Shown here piece by piece: positions 11,297 through 23,104 of a stretch of 64,000 bases of DNA; within the stretch, counting starts at the first letter, position 1, and every line of letters begins with the position of its first letter. The stretch covers positions 65,561 to 129,560 of the forward strand of contig CAJQUW010008955.1 of assembly GCA_907163375.1 (NCBI GenBank), read 5' to 3'. The stretch is from Prostheceraeus crozeri. Its lineage: Eukaryota > Platyhelminthes > Polycladida > Euryleptidae. A program made the translations under genes and the position numbers. The notes under the pieces are model-generated. The model ran no database searches. It saw nothing but the letters and a program-made list of their open reading frames with translations, and was not told the DNA's origin.

Positions 11297-11304
11297 TGAC
11301 GTCA
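11297..11304. promoter_or_regulatory. CRE-like palindrome upstream of the hAT gene
   Basis: TGACGTCA lies 23 bases upstream of the first ATG of the transposase, inside the longer palindrome CATGACGTCATG. The sequence matches the cAMP-response-element core. Its use as a promoter element is inferred from position only. Confidence 0.3.
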
Positions 11305-11772
11305 TGTGCAGAGATATGATGATAAGGTAGATAGAAGATGAGCGTGCGTACTGCGTTACCGAATCAGACAAGCGCTCGTGGTCGATAGGAGGGGAAAATT
11401 ACTGTACATATCTCTAATCGAAGCGTGCCGTTGATGTCAGCAGCTGTATGGCAGAAAATAACTGCCCTGCTGTGAATAAACAGCAGACATTCGAATAGTT
11501 GTGTCAGACAGAGTAATTTTTAATGAAACCAATGAAAATTAAGCTAATATACCATTAAGGTGGGATTTAGTCAGCTGCGGCTGCCATTGGCTAGTTTCTC
11601 TGTGCCTGCCAGTTGGAAAGTGATGAATTCTCACATGTCTTTCTTTATTCATCTGTATTGATTGTTCAAAAAATGATTTATTGTAGACACAAGTAGGCTA
11701 CGCTCGTATTATACATCAAAACATCGATCATTTTATATGATCCGTCAACCATAACAGTCTAAAACTACTGAA

Positions 11773-11891
11773 AAATGACCTTAATATGACGAGATATGAC
11801 CAAATACAGAAGATATGACAAAATATTACCTTAACATTATAATATGCCAAAAATATGACAAAATATGACTTGTCAAAAAAAAATTGCCCTA
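11773..11891. repeat. hAT 5' subterminal repeat cluster
   Basis: Words such as AATATGACGAG, GATATGACC, GATATGACAAA and AATATGACTTG are packed into the last 120 bases before the right terminal repeat, mirroring the left end. Confidence 0.6.
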
Positions 11892-11899
11892 GTAATTAG

Positions 11900-13187
11900 T
11901 GATTGGAAGTTTGTTGCTTCATAGCATTCATGTCGGTACTCGGCTGTCCTCCTATCATCATTGATTGAGTTGTAAGGATTTTTTCGATCCCTTTATCGGA
12001 CGCCAGCGTCAGCAACTACGGCGTGAAGAATTGTCATTGTTTGTGAACAGATACAGAGCAGGCAGGTACAGGCGGCCCCGTCTTCAGATGAGAGATTCAA
12101 AAAAATTCTGACCTCAACCGAAGGAAATGATGACTCATCGAATGACTGACTGTGGGAGCAATGCAAATTTGAAGTTTGCCAATGAACGGATGGGCCGATC
12201 TTGATAAAACTTGTATATTCTTGGAGCTGATGATAACAGCATTCTTTTCAACCCAAACTCGAAAACTCCAGCTTTAATACAAAGTTATTAGGCTGTGTGC
12301 ATTTGACTGCTAAAAGCATTGTAACCGCGACAGTAGGCGCAGAATCAGGTTAGTGTTGAATTGAGTAAAACTGCACTAAATATTGTCGAAATTCGAAGAA
12401 CAATATATCATCTAGAAGCTTAACACAAGCCTGATTCAATGGTGATAATCTTAATTTCCCGCATTCCGTAGTTTTGTCTGTAGGCATCATGTGAATGAAT
12501 TGACCAAAAATCCATACTTTTAAGTCTGCTGACCACAATTGACCAGACACAACCTAAATGCTTTGCCAGTATAAAGTACTAAACATAACCTATCACATGG
12601 CGTTAAGTTTATTGAAATTGAGCATCATCATCATTGGAAAATTGCGTCAGATGTTCTTTTAGTGATAATTTTTTGGTAAAACTAATTGATACAGTATCTC
12701 TTTGTACATTCAACGAATCTTAAATTCTTTACATCATGATGAAGCTGAAGGATGGCTCCCATTGTGTGCCAATTTCCGTCAAAAAGTTCTGTCGTCTTCA
12801 TAGTAAATCCTGCACCAAAGAAAACGTTCGATTTTCTTTCGAAAGACCTGCTGACCACAACTGATCACTTAAGAAAGTGAAAAGTCCGTCAAAATAATCT
12901 ATGGGACATAAGGTTTCATGTGGTATATCGTTCATTAAATTGAACCAGGACTTCCAAACGAAAATTACATTTGAAAATGGGTTAACTTTTTTGTGCAATT
13001 ATTTATGAAGCGGTCTCATTTGCAGACATAAGTCTGCTATGAGTAGGCCGCCTATAGGAGACCTATGAAGTTAATATTTGCCATGGTTTATCCAAGAATA
13101 TTACGGCTAGACTCATCTTGAATATTTCCAAAATGCATCTGATTGCAGATCTTTTGAACATCTAACAAGTGCTAATAAAATTATTAC
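11900..13187. other. Noncoding stretch with two short similar words
   Basis: I see no genes. Two minus-strand open frames (12350-12550 and 12798-12998) share the short peptide GQLWSADL / DQLWSAGL, reflecting related words CTGCTGACCACAA at about 12527 and 12848. This may be the residue of an old repeat. Confidence 0.4.
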
Positions 13188-13189
13188 TA

Positions 13190-13333
13190 CAGTATAATCC
13201 CGCTATAACGTACACCGAACGGGCCATATTAAATGTCCGTTATATCAAGGGTAACCTTGTGGATCAAACATGTGACAAGGAATTTCGTATATGTACGCTA
13301 TAAGCCATAGTACGTTATAGCGCGATTATACTG
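13190..13333. mobile_element. 144-bp MITE of Tc1/mariner-pogo (Tigger-like) type
   Basis: Terminal inverted repeats of about 24 bp start CAGTATAATCCCGCTATAAC on the left. The right end is the reverse complement with one mismatch (C/G). The element is flanked by TA on both sides (13188-13189 and 13334-13335), the expected duplication. Ends beginning CAGT followed by a TATAACG-like word are typical of pogo/Tigger elements. There is no coding capacity, so it would have been moved in trans. Confidence 0.85.
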
Positions 13334-13381
13334 TACCATCCATATTTTCATGTGATTGACTCAACTCCTTTATTTTCACAG

Positions 13382-13539
13382 GACAAGCGCCTAGGCGATG
13401 CAGACTGTAAAGATGCGGAGAAGGTGAACGCTGTATTTACTTCCTAACATTTGCCTTCAACATCCTCATTGTTGTCCTCTCTCGCCAACGTAATCGCCGT
13501 CTTGAGAAGGCGCCCGATCCCAAACTCGGTGGTGCATGA
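13382..13539 (+). CDS. Candidate terminal exon ending in a membrane segment
   Basis: A good acceptor (CTCCTTTATTTTCACAG) ends at 13381. In the frame that stops at TGA 13537-13539, the last 40 or so codons read CIYFLTFAFNILIVVLSRQR followed by NRRLEKAPDPKLGGA. That is a roughly 17-residue hydrophobic helix followed by a basic tail, as at the end of a single-pass or multi-pass membrane protein. A TAA in the same frame at about 13408 sits between the acceptor and this stretch, so either the true acceptor lies further in or the exon is broken. The frame starting directly at GACAAGCGC stops after 21 codons. I cannot name a protein. Confidence 0.25.
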
Positions 13540-14741
13540 TTTAGCTTTTGTTCTACGCGGTACCACGTATAGCAGTGTTTTCATTTAATTTCCGATTTCC
13601 CCGAATTAAAAACTTAAGATTTTTATTTTGACAATGAACCGCACATCAAGTGGAACAGTCGGTGTTGTCTTTGCATTTTGCTTTTAATTGTGTCAAATCT
13701 TTTTCATCACATAAATGACATTTACCTTGACAGCGCGTAGCCATCTTTCTGTTGTCGCATTTCTTGCACTGAACAAACAATGCCTTCACAGACTTGAGTT
13801 AAATAAATGCGCGCAATGCACTCGGTATGGTTCTCATTCCTTTACATGTGGACAAACCAGTTGTAGAAATATTAATAATCTGCTGAGCTCTACAGCTTTA
13901 AATTACGTTCAACATGTACATACAAACGAAGCAATTATGTTTTAACCTATTTGCCGCCATTGCTGTTCGCTTAAACGATTACAGTCTAGAATTCTAGAAT
14001 TACAGTCCACATTGCGTTTGAATTGATCGATCGTCATGGTTGGTGATACACCGAGGAGCACGGCTGTGTAGCTTGCTAATAATGCACATGTTATGCATTT
14101 GTGCACGACTCAATTTGAACATGAATTGTCGTCGAGTAACCCTATACCGACATATGAAGCCTATTCATGATGCATGTTGCTATGACGAATAGGCCTATCG
14201 TTACGTCGAATATAGTTGCGCAGAACATGGAGTTTAAGATAGAACACAATCAATAACTGCATGCGACACATTTCACGACACAACTTCTGATTGATTAATT
14301 ATTTGCGCTTGACCTGTCTTCCAGTTGGTCGATGCAAACTGACTAAAAAATTCTAAATATTAGGTGACCAAGAAAGATCTCAGAACCTTTTATATACTTA
14401 AAACGTTGTCCTATAGTCATATGTTCGATTAGCATTTAAGGCTAGCCGATATATTAAATGCGTACATACATAAAATTTCAAAGATGTAAAATTTACTTTG
14501 ATTGACTTCGAAATCAGCAATGAAGAGCAGTCTTGAAGTTGCAAATCAACAACCGCAACTGACAAAATATGCTTTCTATTGTGTTTTTACGAAAATAACT
14601 TAGGCTTTGCTAGCCTAGTACAGATATTTTTATGCGAAAACTGAGCGCGAGTGATTTGTATTGACATTTGTGAACATCGATATTGCGTACGTTGGTTTTC
14701 CATCCATTGTGATGTAATCTATAATCATATTATCTATACGT
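13540..14741. other. Noncoding stretch
   Basis: AT-rich with no recognised feature. A frame at 13715-13945 (MTFTLTARSHLSVVAFLALN...) contains several cysteines but matches nothing I know. Confidence 0.45.
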
Positions 14742-17700
14742 CATAGAGTAAGTAATTAGGTAGAGTAGCAATTAGCATTTATTAAATCCCCAATGTAGGC
14801 CTATGCAGTTTCGATTTCATTGAGTCGAGACCAGGTAGGCTTACCACATCCACATGTGAGATATGTAAATTTTTACACTTTAGCAGAATTGTATGCGAAT
14901 TTGACCAAAGATATTTAATATCATAATTGGCTAGGTAGGAAATAGACGTATTTTTACCTTGTGTGCAACGAAACCAGTGAAAATCAGTTGATATTGCATG
15001 AATTTGAAAATATTTGTAATCGAGCAACAAATATTCCTTTTCATAGCCTCTTTTTAGTAATTACAGAAGTAAACACATTTTAAATCAAGAAATTTTTATA
15101 TATGTCTAAATAGTGTCCAAATTGCAATAAATAATATTCTACTTTTTCAGATGTTTTGCAAAACGCAGTTGTAAATAAGAGCATCCTGTTGATACAATTC
15201 TTTCAATTAGACTTCATTGCATTATTTTATGTGAGCTGATTACTAACTGAAGAGTGCATGTTATATAGGAATAACACAACCTGTTTCATTTTTAGATGAA
15301 AGCAGAGTCAAGTTCACTTATAATTCACCAAATACATGACTAAATGACTTTTCTGAACAGAAAAATGAACCACGTCTTTACTTTTGATCATGCAGACTGT
15401 TTCTTTGTAATAAGTACGAAGCTATGGCCATGGTTGTACATATCGTTGCTGTGCCCACCGTTCCGACCACGTACGCCAAACGCGATTGCCAAGCTTGGCA
15501 ATAATCTAACGTGTAAATGTAATTTTGCGGTAAGAAATTACATGATGCAACAGAGAAAATATATATGAATTATCAGAAAATTTGATATAAAATTGACTTA
15601 AGCAAATAAAAACAAGCAACTACTAGGTATTTTGTTCCAAACTACTAGGGTATCCTACTAGGATCCTACTATTCCTACTAGGTATATGTTATATAATGCA
15701 CATTGACAGACATCCGATGATCGATTCCACTTGGACCTAAAATACCCTCTGTTAGCATTACAGATCCATTTTGTAGTTTCAGCCTGGTGAATAACTCGAA
15801 GAGCGTTGTTGACATTGCTGAGCCTTATTAATAACCAATTCCTCACTGTATTACACAGATTCTCACCGAATTTGTTAATAGTCATGAATTCTACAGAGGG
15901 AGTTGAGTGTTCATCAACATCCCATCAGTCTTCATCTGAATATTTTTTCTTCCAAATTGATAGTACTACATTAAATTGATGTAGCCTACCTATTACCGCT
16001 CTCGTCTTTAACAATTTTTTTCAATGAAACTACTGAATGAATATTCTTGAAACTTACCTTATAATATCAGTGAATTATGCTTTACATCATGTGTCATTTC
16101 TAGTGATGAAAATTATCCGTGGAAAATTATGGAAAAAATTGGAAAATTTTGAAAGTTTCGATTATTTTGATAGGTCCTATAAATTGAGCGCTTCCACTGC
16201 CGAGGCAGCTGCGTTCCAATAAATTGGGTCTGAAACTCTTGATTTCATCATTATTTCGATTAAAGCGATCGTAGCAATGCGAGTTCCGTCCGCAAATTTT
16301 CAACATTCCTTTGCCACCAAAGGCTTGTGCTAATTTGTTAGCATTTTTATCACACAGACAGCGTTTAGGATAACGTGAATCTTGCTTTACAATAGGGGTA
16401 TAAATTCATGCAATGTGAAAGATCTGGAGCAAAAATAATATATTTCATCGTGGAGTTTGCTAGTTGTTTGCTTGAAAGTTAAGCTTTATTATGCAGCGCG
16501 CGTTGATCATAGTGATACAGATTCTCAATGTGTTGATGAACATGTGAAGTATAAGCACACAGTCCACGCAGCATTCATGAGCGACCATATTGGAAGATAT
16601 AAAGACTGTGAACTCGTGAGATATTTGGAAACTAAAGATATCTGTGATGAGTAAAAAAATATCTATGATAGCTTTTATCTTCTGGCGTAGTGTCCGATAT
16701 CTTCGTTGAGGATACACATCCTCCATTTCTAGTTCAGATAGTTCCAAATCGATTTCAGATCTGCCCAAATAAATTCAGATATAATCCAGATGAATTGAAG
16801 ATCTCCAGTTGAATTTAAGACCTCTTGAAAGTTGTGCTTCTGACAGATATCTGAAATTCAGCTAGAGAAATCTGAAATCCATCTAATGTCTGAAATTCAT
16901 TTGGAAAGATCTGAAATAGACATGGAAAAGGTGCAGTTGTAGGTTCCAAAAGATGACATACAGGGATGATAGAGAAGTTTTCGGTCTTCAGCTTTTCAAA
17001 CGACTATAATAAGTCTCCAAACCAAAGGAAAAACGCCAATCACCGAAAAATAAATTTCAAAATTTTCCGAAAAATTTTCCATTAGCATCACTAGCCATTT
17101 CTAAGGCTTTTTGTAGCATCGCTCATCGCACAGCCGACAAAACAGCAATTTCGCTCCATTGCCGTAATGCTTTTTTTGCCACAATAAGGACCGTACTAAA
17201 ATGGGTTCAAATTTAGGCATTTATTTCTCATCTAGCCCTTTTAAACAATTAAATATCTTTTAATTTGACAGATCATGATGGCATGTAGAAGCATATTTTA
17301 CAGATATCCTCCGAGGCATGACAGCCTTGGAGAGTTAGTGCTTGTTAAATTAGCAATTAGGTTGCTAACACTTTCATGCTCAATCTCAACTCTCAAGAGT
17401 ATTTTCTTAAGCGTGATCATAATACAATTGCAACCTGCAACTGAAAAAGCAAGATGTCATAATCAAAAGACAATGATTTCAATTTTAAAGGATTAAATGG
17501 GTCCACATTCAGATTAAAAAAAAAATTTAATGAATCACAAAATTATGCCCATGAAAATTGAATTAAAAACTTTAAATTTCAGCCAAGAATAAGGAGAGAT
17601 TTCGACTTTTTCATGAATTGACATTGCATTATAATGCGGTTCATTAAATTCCCTTGATTATCTGCATAATTTCCGCATAATTAGGATGCCTGTTATCAAA

Positions 17701-17917
17701 TAATCATTCCAACATGTTTCATGCTATAAAAGGGCTTCATATATCGGTATAGTAGCCTATATAAATTTGTCAACATCTAGGTTTTTGAAACTGCTCAAAT
17801 AATTTTTTGGACCGCAGGAACGTAAAAAATCTCCGCAAAAAAGAATATTTTGATAAAAAATTTCACTGTACACAGAAACAGATACGCTACTGAGTCGATA
17901 TATAGAATTACTCTATG
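14742..17917. mobile_element. Old copy of a CATAGAGTA-ended TIR element (possible P superfamily)
   Basis: The left end CATAGAGTAAGTAATTAGG at 14742 and the right end (...GAATTACTCTATG, ending at 17917) match the ends of the element at 40115-42067. The left arm also shares GCATTTATTAAATCCCCAAT. The right arm shares long stretches (for example TTCTTAAGCGTGATCA, AAATGGGTCCACAT, TGAAAATTGAATTAAAAAC and CGACTTTTTCATGAA). This copy is longer (3.18 kb) and much more diverged, and I see no matching target duplication. No transposase is recognisable. Its last bases abut the Harbinger element exactly. Confidence 0.7.
15620..15682. repeat. Cluster of four CTACTAGG words
   Basis: CTACTAGG occurs at 15620, 15642, 15655 and 15675, with a related CCTACTATT between. 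It is a short interspersed motif cluster of unknown role inside the old TIR element. Confidence 0.6.
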
Positions 17918-18188
17918 GGTGGAATTCACAAGCCTGTTCTATCTGAGAACACAGTTCCGTTCTCATAAGCACAGAACAGTGTTTCAACACAAGCTTCAAA
18001 TTCACAAACCTTGTGCCATTGAGAACACGCTTCAAAACACGCCTGATGTGCAAAAGTGCAAAAAAAATCATAAGCTATTTTAAGAATTAGGGATTCCCCG
18101 GCCTCTTATTGGTCGCCTCAATTGTGAGAGCTTCAGTTGTCCGTCGTTGAATGCTTTCCATTCTCAAATCTCAATCAAATTTTAGAAG

Positions 18189-19005
18189 ATGGCAAAGCGC
18201 AACGTTGGAGCGCGTAACTGGTTCACAGCACACGAAAAGCAATTCATTCTTGACCGGGTGACTGAAAATAAGGATATTTTGGAGAGTAAAGTCAACGATC
18301 TCAAAACAAATACAGAGAAAAACAAGAAATGGACTCACATCGCTGTAGCCTTCAACGCCAGATATTCAAAGAATGCATCGGCCAAGTCTCTTAATCAATT
18401 ACACCAAAAATTAAAATCAACAGCTAGGACAGAAGTTTCGAAGAACAAGATCAGCTTGAAAGCTACTGGTGGTGGACCTCCACTGGAAAATCCTATATCA
18501 GACATAAGCCAGCAAATCGCTGAATTAGATGACACCCTGACATACACCTTGGACAACGAGTTTGATGACAACTCAGACGATGATGCCACGGCCCAGGTTG
18601 GTGTACCAAATGATGAAAATATGGTCATGGAAAAACTACCAAAGCTACTCGGAGTTCAAGAAAACAAGATATGCTTCGTCTCGAGCATGAGAAGAGAATG
18701 GAAGTCCTGGAGCTCAAGCGGAGGTATATCGACAGCAAGCAACTTTATGCAAGATTCAAATGGATGCATTTATCGCACAAAAGATTTATTACTACCGGAT
18801 GGAGACATTCACACAACCTCATGGTAGGTGATCATGTGACTCATTTATCATATTTTCTATTCCTCAACTGTAATCCATTTTTTCAGATCTTTTGGCTACC
18901 GAATCTGCCAACCATCCTCAGATTGCACCTCAACCTGTGCAGCAATGGTACACGAATACTTCAGAAAGTGAATTTTCGACTTTGCTGGAGACTATAAACG
19001 AATAA
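18189..19005 (+). pseudogene. Harbinger Myb/SANT-like DNA-binding protein gene, frameshifted, with a probable intron
   Basis: In Harbinger elements this protein helps the transposase enter the nucleus and bind the transposon ends. From ATG 18189, residues 1-90 form a Myb/SANT-like domain (RNWFTAHEKQFILDRV, then NKKWTHIAVAFNARY and LNQLHQKLKSTAR), followed by KATGGGPPLENPIS and an acidic stretch (DDNSDDDATA). Near 18665 the frame breaks. The coiled coil continues in the next frame (MLRLEHEKRMEVLELKRRYI), and then in the third (QMDAFIAQKIYYYRMETFTQ). A 63-base intron fits at 18824-18886 (GTAGGT ... TTTTTTCAG). Exon 2 then gives DLLATESANHPQIAPQPVQQ and ends STLLETINE at TAA 19003-19005. Two indels have therefore killed this copy. 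An inverted CCAAT (ATTGG) lies about 80 bases upstream of the start. Confidence 0.75.
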
Positions 19006-19783
19006 CTGAAATGCCAGTCGTACTAATACAAATGAGTGGATCAAAAAACTTGTTTTGATTAGCTTGTGAAAGCACTAATAATCGACTTTAAATCATTTTC
19101 AAGTTTGTTGCTTTCAATATTATGTAATTTATTTATTTTTCTTAAGTTTGTGAGATTGGTTTTTACCAATTACCGGTAGGCTATATATATTAAATTACCC
19201 GCGATAGTTAATAGCAAATCATATTGAGCTGTCATTGAACGAGCGATGTCTGATTAAAGAAAGTAAATGAAAAAACCTCATAGCTGGATTTTAGAAATAT
19301 AATGAATTAGGCTACTGCTTACACCCTACAGTCTGTGCTGTCTGACGGTCGTATTTGCGAGCTCCCGCATTGTGTTTGGAGTTTGCTACCGTACGTCGAT
19401 TTTCTCCAAACAGATTGTGAAAATTTTTATATCAGTGGAATTCTCAGCATCTGAGGAATACTAGTGTGCCTTCCGTTTTTCCAATCAGAGCCTCTATCAT
19501 TCGCAATTTGGGATTATTTAGTGTCTTGTGTCTCCCTTGGCTGATATCTACTCAGTCCGTCGAAGCGTGTAACATTGTTTTTCGCATTCATCGCGATATT
19601 CTGCGGTCATCTGATCAAAAGTACGCTCCGATTTCTATGCAATTTCTCGGATTTGGTAGAGAGTATTCATCGTGGTTTCATCAGTGTTGCCGTGGTGGTG
19701 TCGAAAGTCACCCCCGAAGGTCCTGTGGTCGAGTCTGATCTATTACGATCTTTTTTTTCCTTTGATTTTGGCAAATTGATGCG

Positions 19784-20523
19784 ATGGCTTCGTATGTTCT
19801 TTCTCTGACGGATGATGAACTACAGTCCAGGAAAGACGCTATCAAGAAGAATGATCTCATCAATGCTCTCCTTCAATTACGCAAGGAAAACGCAGACAGT
19901 GATGCCTTATTCAAGAAGATGGAAGTGAAGTTAAATGTTATGCTTCTCCCTCTACTCGAAAGAGTGAAACATCTGGAAGAGAAATATAAGCACTTCATCA
20001 AAGCTGTATGCAGGCTCAGTTTGCAGCTTCGCCTTCAGAACCGCCTATCGGTAATCACATCGAAGACTTCATCGGTGAAGTCCAAAATAGACGTTCTCGA
20101 GAGGCAAACGTGATTGTTTCTGGTGTTACTGAGGCTGTGTCTGGTACATTGGATGAAAGACGTTCTCACGATCTCTCAGAGGTTTCAAAGATGGTGACAT
20201 TTCTCGGTAGTGACGATAGCCAAATTGAGCAGGTTGATAGATTGGGCAAGAGTAGCACTCAAAGACCACGTCTTCTTCGTGTGAAATTCAAAAACACTGA
20301 TGCAAAAGCTGAGGTTCTTCGCAAGTCAAAGATGTTGAGAAAGTCTTCTTCTTTTAGTTCTGTCTTTGTGAACATGGACTTGACACCGATGCAACAACAA
20401 CATCACAAGAAGTTACGTGACGAACTGAAAGCCAGGAGGGACAAAAACGAAAACGTCGTAATTCGTCGTGGAAAGGTTGTCAATGTATCCGACGAGTCAA
20501 GGGATTTTCGAGACGGCTTTTAA
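19784..20523 (+). pseudogene. LINE ORF1 protein (coiled coil plus RRM-like domain), one frameshift
   Basis: This is an RNA-binding structural protein of the retrotransposon particle. ATG 19784 opens MASYVLSLTDDELQSRKDAI, followed by a heptad-rich region (MEVKLNVMLLPLLERVKHLE). Near 20010 the frame shifts by one base. The second part reads QNRRSREANVIVSGVTEAVS and later DRLGKSSTQRPRLLRVKF. It continues VFVNMDLTPMQQQHHKKLRD and VIRRGKVV, which is the RRM-like core and C-terminal domain common in CR1/Jockey-type ORF1 proteins. The stop at 20521-20523 overlaps the ORF2 frame. Confidence 0.72.
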
Positions 20524-20537
20524 CTTCTCGTGATAGT

Positions 20538-23104
20538 TTGAAAATCTTCCCTTCAATCATGTTGTTGAATGCCCGATCTGTGGTTAATAAGATTGATGAA
20601 CTTTCGTTACTAGTTTCTGTCAAGAAGCCCAACATACTTTGTGTGACGGAATCTTGGCTTCATGATGGCATCGATGATGGTCTTTTACATTTAAACGGGT
20701 ATCACATTTACAGAACTGACAGAATTAACCGACATGGCGGCGGCGTATGTGTCTGGGTGGAAAGTAACTACAAGGCGCTTACGATTACTTCAAGTTTTCA
20801 TCCTCCAGACTGTATTGAGTGTATTACTTTGCTTTTTCCTGACATTGGCTTTAGTATATGTCTTCTGTATATTCCTCCATGTCTAATTGCTTCCCAACAT
20901 GAACAGATCAGGTATTTTCTCATTGGTCATCACGATTTTCTTGTTATGAATATGTCTGATATTAAGTTTGTATTTTGCGGAGATTTCAACAACTTCAATA
21001 CTGCATGTTTTAAATATCACCTTGCTTGTTGTAACAAAGTTACTCTTCCAACTAGAGGCATGTCATTTTTAGATCAGATTTGGATTTCTGAATATCTGAA
21101 TTCTTTTTATATTTCTGATGCAGAAGTTGGTCCTCCGTTGAAGACATCAGACCACAATTGTCTTTTCTTGAGATCGAATGCATGTACAGCACCACAAAAT
21201 ACTCGCATTTGTACCGTCTTTGATTATAGAAAATCGCATATGTCTAATTTTGTTCAGTCGTTATGTGAGTCTGATTTGTCCAGAGTTTTTAGTGAGTCAA
21301 CTGTTGAAACTAAATGTGAATTGTTTTATGACATTTTTAAGAGTTCTATGGAAGTGATACCGAAAAAGACTGTAATACTATCAAACACCGATAAGCCGTG
21401 GATGACTCCTCTTCTCAAGTCCATGATCAATGACCGCTGGATGGCCTATAGACTGAGGGACTGGCCAACTTTCTTACATCTGAAAGCAAAAATCAAAAAC
21501 GAAATCGTTAAAGCAAAACGCAAGTGGAGCGATAAGATAATCAAGAAAGGCAATAACGTCTGGTCGATTGTGCGCGAATTCGCTGGCAATAAGAATCGAA
21601 AACAATGTACACAAGGCATTGGAGACCCTTCAGCAATTTCTATCACGGAAGCCTTTGCCACTTTCTTCAACGACGAATCTGACGAAGAATTGGCTTTCTT
21701 GTCCGACGATTTGAGTTGGGAACCTCAGATAAGGGTTGAAGAGGTCTACGATCAACTTGTACATTTGAACGATAGGAAGTCCTGCGGTTTAGACGGCATC
21801 CCATGCCGCCTTCTGCGTGAAAGCGCGCATGTCATTTGTGGTGTAGTTCAAGACATTTTTCAAGCATCTGTCCGAGAAAGACACTTTCCTGCCGCGTGGA
21901 AGATTGCAAAGACAGTACCGTTGCCCAAAGTGAAGAATCCCTCATCCTACGATTTCCGTCCGATCTCAATCCTTCCAGCTATCGGAAAGATAATGGAGAG
22001 ACTCGTATCATTACGCATGAAAGATGAATTGATCAAATTGTATGGCCCACACCAACATGCTTACAGGTCACTGGGGTCCACCACTAGCGCCTTAATCGAT
22101 GTTCACAACACTATCACAGAGTATCTCGACCGAGACGACACTGCATCAGTGAGAATAACATGTTTGGACCTCAGCAAAGCTTTCGATAAGATTCAACACC
22201 ATCGACTTGTGAATTACCTGCAGCTCAATAATTTGAACTCAGGTTTCTTGCTGTGGCTTCTGTCTTATTTGAAAAATCGCTTTATGATGGTAAGCTATCA
22301 AAACAACTGTGGACCACTAATTCCTGTGGTGTCTGGTGTGCCCCAAGGTTCAATTTTAGGGCCCTTTCTGTGCGCATCGTTTTTAGGATCAGTGCTTCTA
22401 CAGACTCAGTGTGCTCGACTAATCAAGTATGCAGACGACATGACGGTTATTGAAAGAATAGATAGGAATTCGGACAGCAGCTTTCATGTCGACGACATTG
22501 TCCGTCAATTACGATTCAAGAAGATGCTAGTCAACTGCAACAAATCTAGGCAAATGGTTATCAGCAGATCTCATAATGCCAGAATCATTCTGCATCCTGA
22601 CTTTGCCTTTGTCGATTCAATTTCGATTCTTGGTGTCATTTTGAACAATAACTTGTCTTGGGATGCTCACTTTGACAACGTTTGCCTTTCCGCATCCGTC
22701 GACTTTACGCTCTAAAGCGATTGAGACATGTACTTACCAGAAAGCAACTGTTGCAAGTTTTTGTGATGTACGTTCAGGCAATGCTCTTGTACGCCTCTCC
22801 TCTTTTTTGTGAACTCTCTTATCACACCAAGAAAAACATAAATTGTATTCATAAGCGCGCCCATAGGATCATTTGTAATGTTGATTGTAAGTGTGATGCT
22901 ATTCCTGCATTTGAGGATCAACGTGTGAAAAAATCAATGTCTTTCTTACTGAAATGTGAATATGATGACCATCCTTTGAATTACTGTGTGCCCCGTCGTC
23001 TCTTTTACACGAATCATTTTTGCTTGCCTACAACAAGAACAGCTAGAAGAGGTAACTCATTTTTCTCATGGGTGTGTGCTCTGTATAATAGATGTATGTT
23101 TTAA
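20538..23104 (+). pseudogene. LINE ORF2: apurinic-like endonuclease plus reverse transcriptase, one frameshift
   Basis: This is the enzyme that nicks the target and copies the element RNA there. The first ATG is at 20559 (MLLNARSVVNKIDELSLL), but the frame is open further upstream across the ORF1 stop, so reinitiation or frameshifting from ORF1 is possible. The endonuclease occupies about residues 1-230 (LCVTESWLHDG, then FVFCGDFNNFN, and the SDHNCLFL end motif). The reverse transcriptase follows, with FRPISILPAIGKIMERLV, CLDLSKAFDKIQHHRL, SGVPQGSILGPF and the catalytic KYADDMTVI. At about 22690 a one-base shift moves the C-terminal part into another frame (RRLYALKRLRHVLTRKQLLQ ... HTKKNINCIHKRAHRII), which ends at 23104. 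All catalytic motifs are present, and only the indel stops it from being functional. Confidence 0.88.

Larger units (their letters stand above)
9606..11891 (-). mobile_element. Complete hAT transposon with intact transposase
   Basis: Both ends are visible: TAGGGCAATTTTTT starts at 9606, and its reverse complement (AAAAAATTGCCCTA) ends at 11891. The element is flanked by an exact 8-bp target duplication, GTAATTAG, at 9598-9605 and 11892-11899. Terminal inverted repeats of this form and 8-bp duplications are diagnostic of hAT. The 2286-bp element carries one gene reading right to left. Near both ends are many copies of the word ATATGAC or TATGACC, which probably bind the transposase. Ends, duplication and reading frame are all undamaged, so this copy is likely young. 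Confidence 0.95.

Noticed and set aside
10916-11299. 127-codon plus-strand frame opposite the hAT gene
   Set aside because: Antisense shadow of the transposase N-terminus.
14742-17925. Matching 8-bp duplication around the older CATAGAGTA copy
   Set aside because: Left flank CTATACGT matches neither the right flank GGTGGAAT nor, with Harbinger removed, ATTTATTG.
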